Source: Oreohelix idahoensis
Taxonomy: Eukaryota > Mollusca > Gastropoda > Stylommatophora > Oreohelicidae
Length of the DNA: 64,000 nt
Reading direction: 5' to 3'
Assembly (NCBI GenBank): GCA_024509875.1
Contig: JAMPIV010013762.1
Location: forward strand, 372,001 to 436,000
The notes beneath the pieces were generated by a model. It searched no databases and was not told the origin of the DNA. It saw only the letters and a program-made list of their open reading frames with translations. Shown piece after piece: positions 58,280-64,000 of this stretch; position 1 is the first letter of the stretch, and each line of letters opens with the position of its first letter. The position numbers were made by a program, and so were the translations under genes.

Positions 58280-61200
58280 ATGTTAGACAACATGTCTACA
58301 TTTGAGCACTTTATTGAGCAGGGTAAATTGCTTGGGAAGACTGGTGATAAGTTAGAAGAATTTGCAACTGCTCGATATGATAAAGCAATGGAAGCTGAAC
58401 AAAAGAAACTGCAGATGCAGGTGGATGAAAAAAGATTCCAAATGGAAATGGAAAAACAAAAAAGGGAATCAGAAGCTGAGGAGAGAAAACTCCAGCTACA
58501 GCTAGAAGCTGAAAGACTTCAAAAAGAGGCTGAGAATAAAAGACTTGAAAAAGAGGCTGAGAATAAAAGACTTGAAAAAGAGGCTGAGAATAAAAGACTT
58601 GAAAAAGAGGCTGAGAATAAAAGACTTGAAAAAGAGGCTGAAAATAAAAGACTTGAAAAAGAAGCTGAAAATGAAAGACTTCAAAAAGAGGCTCAGGCTG
58701 AGGAAAGAAGATTACAGAGAGAGTCTGATGAGAGGAAAGAGAAAGCAAAAATGGAACATGAAGAAAAGGTCTTAGCTTTAGAGTTGGAAAAATTGAAATT
58801 GACAAGCATGAGTAATGGTAATGATTCAAACAAGGGTTCATCTTCTGGTAAGGCTAATAATGATACTTTTAAGATTAAGTTACCAACATTTAGTCCTTCC
58901 AGCGATGACATAATGTTCTATCTGGACAGATTTGAACAAGCATGTACAGCTCATAACATAGACAAAGCAAAATATGTTTATCAGTTATCAGGGATACTGA
59001 CAGGTAAAGCTCTAAGTATATTAAATATGGTGGATGAACCTGACAAGAACAATTATGAGGTTGTCAGGGCCGCTTTGTTAAAGAAATATCAGCTTAACGA
59101 AGACGGCTATCGTCTACAATTTAAAAACATGTTACCTGAAAATGGAGTTGAATTCTCCGAGTTTATTGCAAGAATACGCATTACTTTCTCACGATGGGTT
59201 GAACTATCTAAGACGGAAAAAACTTATGAAGGACTTATGGACTTAATACTTAGAGACAAAGTCATGTCGTCTGTCAATGAGTCTTTCCTTGCTTTCCTTC
59301 ATGAACGTAAACCTAAAACAATAAAAGAAATGGAAGATTTCTGTTGCCAATACGTAACTGCGCACCCACACATAACCATGGGTAACTCTAAGGTGAAAGA
59401 AGGTTTACCAGTTGCTTCGGCAGCTCCGTATGGTCAAAACTTTGCTCGTAGATCCCAACAAAATTTTGATAGAAAGAGTAGCGGTAATTTCTGTCAAAAT
59501 CATGGAAATCAATTTCATGGTGATTCTTCTTCGAAGAATTGGAGACAACCTGATAGTACTCGTTACTATCACCCTAATAATTATAAGCATTTCAAAAGAG
59601 GATATGGTAATAGAGGTTATTCCTGCCGAAGACCTCAAAACCAAACAAATAGATGTTCGCATCAATGTGAACATGATAGTAATCGTGGAAACTGGAATTC
59701 GAACCAGTATAACAATTACAATAGAGACAATAATAACTGCAGAGATAATAATAACTCTGATAACTTCAGAGGTAATAATAGTCGGGGTAGATCTCAACAC
59801 AAAAAAAAGAGATATCAGCAGGCTAATGCTGTACAACAGGAAACTGAGGCAGCCTGTAATCATGTTGTTGATAGTAAAAACTTTGACGCTGTCACTAGTT
59901 CTGCTTTTGACTTTGAGAGAGCAAACAAATGTCCCCAATGCAGTACTTTATTCGAACCGGGTACCATAACTACTTTGAGTTGTGGTCACCCACTTCCCGC
60001 TCTTCCTGCTGCTGTTGCGCATGACGGGAGGGGTTCTTTAATTCTACATAAGGGTCTTGTTAATGATACTCCGGTCTCACTACTTTTCGATTCCGGATGC
60101 ACCACTATTGGTGTTAGACAATCGCTTGTAGATCCATCTTGTGCTACAGGAAGGGTTATTAAATGTGTCACATTTGGCGGCACTCTAGAAAAATATCCTA
60201 CTGCTGTAATTCGCATTGCCACTCCTTTCTTTACTGGAGATGTGCATGCTTGTCTCTTACCTAATCCTATTGCGGACCTTATTATTGGTCGTATTCACGG
60301 AGTTAGGGAGTGTACCCCACAGCAGATTGCTGCTTGGGAAGATAATAACATGCAAGCTACAAATGCAGTAGTTACAAGAGCACAAGCTCTACAAACACCC
60401 GAAACTTCACTGAATAGTGATAATGAAGTTGATAGCCAAGATAGTCACTTAGTGATCACTCGTGACTCTTTCATAAAATTGCAAGAAGAAGATTCTTTTT
60501 TAAAAAAATTCTTCGTTCTTGCGAAGAAAGGTGATCCGAATCAGGATACAAATAGAAAATCTTGGATTGCAATGAGAAACGGCGTACTTGTACGTATGGT
60601 ACAAGATTCGGCTACGTCGGCACATTCGCAAATTCTTGTTCCCAAGAGCATGAGAGTCCAAATATTGCAACATGCTCATGACTCGCAATGTGCTGGACAT
60701 ATGGGTTTTGCCCGTACGAAGTCGAGAGTCCTTGCGGCTTTCTTTTGGCCTTTTGTCAATAAGGACATTCGTATTTACTGCCGATCATGCAAGGTATGTC
60801 AGGAGGTCAAATCTAGAGGACCACGACATGCTGCGCCTATCCAGGCTGCTGACATTCCTATTCGGCCGTTTCAGAAAATGGCCATAGATATTATTGGCCC
60901 TTTTAAGGTCAAGTCGGCCAGAGGACATCAGTTTATCCTTACATGTGTCGATATGTGCACACGTTGGCCAGAGGCTATTCCTCTTAAGAGCATATCTACT
61001 ACAGATATCGCAGATGCTCTTTGGTTGATATTTTCTCGCTTGGGGTTCCCCAGAGAAATATTGTCAGACCATGGCACTCAACTCATATCTGACACTATGT
61101 CACAGGTAATGTCTACCTTACATATTGAACGATCTCTCAGTAGTATCTACCATCCTATGTCTAATGGGTTAGTTGAGCGTCTGAATAGAACGCTCAAGAC

Positions 61201-62077
61201 TTTGCTTGGTAAGATAACTGAAGATCATCCTCAAGATTGGGACAGGGTTTTACGCGCGGCTCTCTTTGCCTATAGAGAAGTCCCTAATGAACACACAGGA
61301 TTTTCTCCCTTCGAACTTGTCTTTGGCGCGCGTCCACGCGGCCCTATGTGTTTGTTACACGATCTCATCACTGCCGATGATATTAGCGATGAAACTCAAT
61401 CCTCATATGAGGATGTCATTGCTCTTAGACAAAAGATCATTGAGGCATGTAAGCTAGCAACTGCTTCATCAGAAATTGCTAAAGAGAAGGCAAGGCAGTT
61501 TGCTAACAAGAATAGATGTCTACGACAACTTTGTCCAGGTGACAAAGCATTCGTCCTACTCCCCAGTAGGGAAAATAGACTTCTTATTGCATGGAAAGGT
61601 CCGTATGCAATAGTCTCTCGGATTTCCGATGTTGACTATGTGGTCGATATTGATGGAAAGCATAAAACTTTCCACATAAACATGCTTTCGGAATTTCACG
61701 AACGTCCGGACTATTTGCTGCCTATTTTCCAGGCAACGGATGATGCTCCTGCACCTCACGGTCATTATTCATCCCTGTCTGTCATTCAGGATGAGGAAGC
61801 TACCTTCTCTGATGTCAACCTTCCCCTTCCAGTGGTTCCATTACATTCCACGGAATCTTGGAAAAACGTTTCTGTTTCTCCTAATCTTTCTGGTGACGAA
61901 CATCGACAAGTCTCGTCGATGTTACAAACATTTCAGGGTGTTCTCACTGACATTCCTGGACACACAGATGTCATAGAACATGACATAATTCTTACCGACA
62001 ATAATCCAATTAGGGTTAGGCCGTATCCTATTCCTATACACTTTCAGTCGCAAGTGGAAAAGGAATTGATGAAATGA
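58280..62077 (+). CDS. Gag-protease-integrase polyprotein, 1265 codons
   Basis: Residues 1-180 form a charged coiled coil with seven 9-residue repeats (KRLEKEAEN type). Next is a Gag core (FYLDRFEQACTAHNIDKAKY, then GKALSILNMV and VVRAALLKKYQLN), a Gly/Asn/Arg-rich basic stretch in place of ordinary zinc knuckles, and CPQCSTLF...SCGH. The protease has LLFDSGCTT near residue 604 and LIIGRIHGV. The integrase has an H...H/CRSCKVC zinc domain, then MAIDIIG (Asp), LSDHGTQ (Asp) and GLVERLNR (Glu) with 35 residues between the last two, and a GPY/F-like WKGPYAIV. It ends with the first residues of the reverse transcriptase and a TGA at 62075. No stop interrupts it. Confidence 0.92.
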   Translation: MLDNMSTFEHFIEQGKLLGKTGDKLEEFATARYDKAMEAEQKKLQMQVDEKRFQMEMEKQKRESEAEERKLQLQLEAERLQKEAENKRLEKEAENKRLEKEAENKRLEKEAENKRLEKEAENKRLEKEAENERLQKEAQAEERRLQRESDERKEKAKMEHEEKVLALELEKLKLTSMSNGNDSNKGSSSGKANNDTFKIKLPTFSPSSDDIMFYLDRFEQACTAHNIDKAKYVYQLSGILTGKALSILNMVDEPDKNNYEVVRAALLKKYQLNEDGYRLQFKNMLPENGVEFSEFIARIRITFSRWVELSKTEKTYEGLMDLILRDKVMSSVNESFLAFLHERKPKTIKEMEDFCCQYVTAHPHITMGNSKVKEGLPVASAAPYGQNFARRSQQNFDRKSSGNFCQNHGNQFHGDSSSKNWRQPDSTRYYHPNNYKHFKRGYGNRGYSCRRPQNQTNRCSHQCEHDSNRGNWNSNQYNNYNRDNNNCRDNNNSDNFRGNNSRGRSQHKKKRYQQANAVQQETEAACNHVVDSKNFDAVTSSAFDFERANKCPQCSTLFEPGTITTLSCGHPLPALPAAVAHDGRGSLILHKGLVNDTPVSLLFDSGCTTIGVRQSLVDPSCATGRVIKCVTFGGTLEKYPTAVIRIATPFFTGDVHACLLPNPIADLIIGRIHGVRECTPQQIAAWEDNNMQATNAVVTRAQALQTPETSLNSDNEVDSQDSHLVITRDSFIKLQEEDSFLKKFFVLAKKGDPNQDTNRKSWIAMRNGVLVRMVQDSATSAHSQILVPKSMRVQILQHAHDSQCAGHMGFARTKSRVLAAFFWPFVNKDIRIYCRSCKVCQEVKSRGPRHAAPIQAADIPIRPFQKMAIDIIGPFKVKSARGHQFILTCVDMCTRWPEAIPLKSISTTDIADALWLIFSRLGFPREILSDHGTQLISDTMSQVMSTLHIERSLSSIYHPMSNGLVERLNRTLKTLLGKITEDHPQDWDRVLRAALFAYREVPNEHTGFSPFELVFGARPRGPMCLLHDLITADDISDETQSSYEDVIALRQKIIEACKLATASSEIAKEKARQFANKNRCLRQLCPGDKAFVLLPSRENRLLIAWKGPYAIVSRISDVDYVVDIDGKHKTFHINMLSEFHERPDYLLPIFQATDDAPAPHGHYSSLSVIQDEEATFSDVNLPLPVVPLHSTESWKNVSVSPNLSGDEHRQVSSMLQTFQGVLTDIPGHTDVIEHDIILTDNNPIRVRPYPIPIHFQSQVEKELMK
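58500..58705 (+). repeat. 27-bp tandem repeat in Gag
   Basis: Seven units of a 27-bp sequence containing AGACTT(G/C)AAAAAGAGGCTGA at a 27-bp spacing from about 58513. Each codes RL(E/Q)KEAEN(K/E), a helical unit with heptad-like charge. Unit number is likely polymorphic. Confidence 0.9.
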
Positions 62078-63270
62078 TTCAATTAAATATAATTGAACCA
62101 TCGACTTCACCATATTCTTCTTCCATGGTTATTGTCCGGAAGAAGGATAAGAACATACGAATTTGCGTTGATTATCGCAAATTGAATCAGGTCACAAAGT
62201 TCGACGCTGAACCGATGCCTTTGTTAGAAGATCTACTGATTAGACTTTCTAATTCTAGATTCTTCACTAAACTTGACTTGTCTAAAGGTTATTGGCAAGT
62301 GCCTTTAGCAGAGCATGCCAAACCTCTTACTGCTTTTTCTACACCTAGGGGTCTATTTCAATGGAATGTTATGCCTTTTGGTCTCATGAACGCCCCTGCC
62401 ACTTTCGTTCGCATGATGCGTCGAATTCTGTCACATCGTTCGGATGTCATCGCATACTTAGATGACATCTGTCTCTTCAGTGATACCTGGGAAGATCACT
62501 ATTTAGGGTTATATGACTTACTGTCCACTCTACGTGAGAATAATTTGACAGCAAAACCTTCTAAAGCTTTTGTTGGTTTTGGTGAAATCTCTTTCCTGGG
62601 TCATCGTGTTGGTCATGGTCTCTTGAAGACAGAAGACCACAATACTTCCAAAATACTGAACATCTCTGTTCCTAAAACGAAGAAACAAGTTAGGAGTCTC
62701 TTAGGTTTAATTCAATTTTATGGGAGATTTATTCCAAATTTATCTTCGATCATGGCACCTCTATCAACATTGTTGAAGAAAGGTTCGCCTAATCTGGTCC
62801 GTTGGTCTGAAGAATGCCAATCTTCACTAGACCAAATCAAGAATATATTTTCTTCTCCTCCCATCTTAAGATTACCTACTCTTGATAGGACTTTTGTTCT
62901 TCGGAGTGATGCTTCATCCACTGGGATTGGAGCAGCACTGATGCAAGAATATGCAAATACTCTGCATCCTGTTATGTACATTTCTAGAAAACTAAATGCG
63001 GCAGAGAGGAACTACTCGGTTTTAGACCGTGAGTTGTTAGCGATGGTTTGGTCAATTCTAAAGCTACAAAGATTCCTCCTGGGCGCACATTTCATTCTAG
63101 AGACTGATCAGAAAGCTCTTACAGCTATTCAGACTAAGAATTTGAAGAGTTCGAGATCCACTCGATATGCTATAGCTCTTCAACCTTTTCACTTCACGGT
63201 ACGAGCTATCCGTGGTGCGGATAATGTGATGGCTGACATTTTGTCTAGATGCCCACATGACTCCAACTAA
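62074..63270 (+). CDS. Reverse transcriptase and RNase H frame, 398 codons
   Basis: The ATG at 62074 overlaps the preceding TGA (ATGA). Reverse transcriptase motifs: IRICVDYRKLNQVT, FFTKLDLSKGYWQVPL (first Asp), FGLMNAPATFVRMM, VIAYLDDICLF (YLDD) and ISFLGHRV. RNase H: TFVLRSDASSTGIGAAL, YSVLDRELLAMVWSI, FILETDQKALTAI and NVMADILSRCP. The first ~40 residues of the reverse transcriptase lie at the end of the upstream frame, so the domain is split. Either a programmed shift or re-initiation at ATGA joins them, or a single-base loss broke the copy. Confidence 0.92.
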   Translation: MIQLNIIEPSTSPYSSSMVIVRKKDKNIRICVDYRKLNQVTKFDAEPMPLLEDLLIRLSNSRFFTKLDLSKGYWQVPLAEHAKPLTAFSTPRGLFQWNVMPFGLMNAPATFVRMMRRILSHRSDVIAYLDDICLFSDTWEDHYLGLYDLLSTLRENNLTAKPSKAFVGFGEISFLGHRVGHGLLKTEDHNTSKILNISVPKTKKQVRSLLGLIQFYGRFIPNLSSIMAPLSTLLKKGSPNLVRWSEECQSSLDQIKNIFSSPPILRLPTLDRTFVLRSDASSTGIGAALMQEYANTLHPVMYISRKLNAAERNYSVLDRELLAMVWSILKLQRFLLGAHFILETDQKALTAIQTKNLKSSRSTRYAIALQPFHFTVRAIRGADNVMADILSRCPHDSN

Positions 63271-64000
63271 TACTTCTGTCCTATATTTCCATATATTACA
63301 GAGTCATAACACACCTATATTTCTACAACAGATTAGCACATCTGTACTTACTTTATATGTACACACTATCGTGCTTTGTTGTCATCTTCTTCTGTTCGTT
63401 TTTTAAGATGATAGAGGAGGACTGAGTAGTTAATATAAGGGCCGTTAGTTTACTAAACAGCCACAATTATTAATAATGTATTGTACCTTATGAAGCATAT
63501 TAGTTATTAATTAGCATTATATTGCTTGTACTTTCTCAGAATGTCATTGTTGAGCTGAGGACTTACCTTACGAGTTCTAGATTGTGTACTTACCCTCGGA
63601 ATACCAGAGCATATGTCCTGGATCGTCATGTAGTTTAACTTTACTATGTACTTATGTCATTACATGTCAAAGAATGTACTATCTAAATTTTCCTATCAGA
63701 TTTGTACATCCATTTTTAAAGACAATATTAGAGTATGCTGTTTAATGATGATTATAGTAACTTGCATACGTATATTGTGTTTACATGCTAACGTGATGTG
63801 TGTTGGTGACACCTCCCCGATGTGAATATTTTTTGAGACATATTTATTTTTCTGTTGAGGTATATCCTCACCAGACACTCTATAATTAGCCTATTGTTTG
63901 GCAATTTAGTTAATTATCAGCGCATAATTCGTGCGTTTTGAGCCGCTTATCGCTTGCTCTTTGATATTGAAAAAAAAAATATGTTCCACATTTTTTTTTT
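63271..64000 (+). other. 3' region of the LTR element with polypurine tract
   Basis: Non-coding after the RNase H stop. The purine tract GATAGAGGAGGA near 63408-63419 could prime plus-strand synthesis. Homopolymer A and T runs occur at 63970-64000. No LTR repeat is recognised. Confidence 0.4.

Larger units (their letters stand above)
55811..64000 (+). mobile_element. Gmr1-like Ty3/gypsy LTR retrotransposon, right end beyond window
   Basis: The internal region has Gag, protease, integrase, then reverse transcriptase and RNase H. Having integrase before reverse transcriptase is the hallmark of the Gmr1 group of Ty3/gypsy elements. The left LTR is proposed at 55811-56845, followed by a candidate primer-binding site. 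A purine tract (AGAGGAGGA, 63411-63419) precedes TGAGTAG, but the sequence after it does not match the proposed left LTR, so the right LTR is unresolved or lies past 64000. It appears to have inserted into the LINE ending near 55.79 kb. Confidence 0.82.

Noticed and set aside
58311..58841. 176-codon antisense frame rich in Phe/Leu/Ser within Gag
   Set aside because: It is the mirror of the 27-bp coiled-coil repeat; no independent coding evidence.
59405..59969. Long frames on both strands overlapping the Gag basic region
   Set aside because: Composition shadows of the Asn/Arg-rich segment; Ile/Val/Thr-biased with no domain.

Overview
The window looks like metazoan nuclear DNA: intron-rich, AT-rich, and crowded with degraded LINEs, SINEs, Penelope-like, Tc1/mariner and LTR elements. 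No bacterial-style operons, rRNA genes or CRISPR arrays are visible. The repeat spectrum and two GAGATAAC motifs (on the minus strand near 48.17 kb and the plus strand near 51.95 kb) suggest a marine invertebrate, perhaps a mollusc; this is inference.

One host gene dominates. A zinc finger MYM-type protein gene (ZMYM2/3/4-like) runs on the minus strand from about 43.0 kb to the left edge. I built eleven coding exons by hand: 42981-40723, 34651-34633, 30585-30512, 29261-28188, 23764-23506, 19129-19061, 15376-15294, 8255-8192, 7934-7756, 5743-5602 and 1130-960. Reading phase is kept across all ten junctions, giving about 1,464 codons. The order is an acidic N-terminal half with a SUMO-interaction-like motif, eight MYM zinc fingers, a proline/valine-rich segment and an acidic linker. 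The family's C-terminal domain must lie beyond position 1. The 5' untranslated exon is not securely located.

The introns (1-43 kb) are repeat graveyards. They hold RNase H-bearing LINE pieces (1.7-3.9 kb, 10.3-10.9 kb), an RTE-like LINE beside exon 9 (6.5-7.7 kb), an intact-frame LINE reverse transcriptase (8.6-10.2 kb), two Penelope-like insertions (12.5-14.0 and 14.4-15.2 kb) with hammerhead-ribozyme-like motifs, an LTR-like block (17.4-18.7 kb), several SINE families, a LINE fragment inside a (TA)n array (25 kb), a Tc1 deletion derivative (33.1-33.7 kb), a Tc1 pseudogene (35.3-36.3 kb) and a mariner (39.4-40.6 kb). Many insertions have target-site duplications of 9-15 bp readable directly.

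From 43 to 51.6 kb the sequence is non-coding: SINEs, a gypsy Gag relic, LINE relics and a nest of insertions at 48.8-50.6 kb. From 51.6 to 55.8 kb lies a nearly complete but frame-broken LINE (endonuclease, reverse transcriptase, RNase H). It is cut at its 3' end by a large LTR retrotransposon running from about 55.8 kb past the right edge. That element has the unusual order Gag-protease-integrase-reverse transcriptase-RNase H, the Gmr1-like arrangement within Ty3/gypsy.
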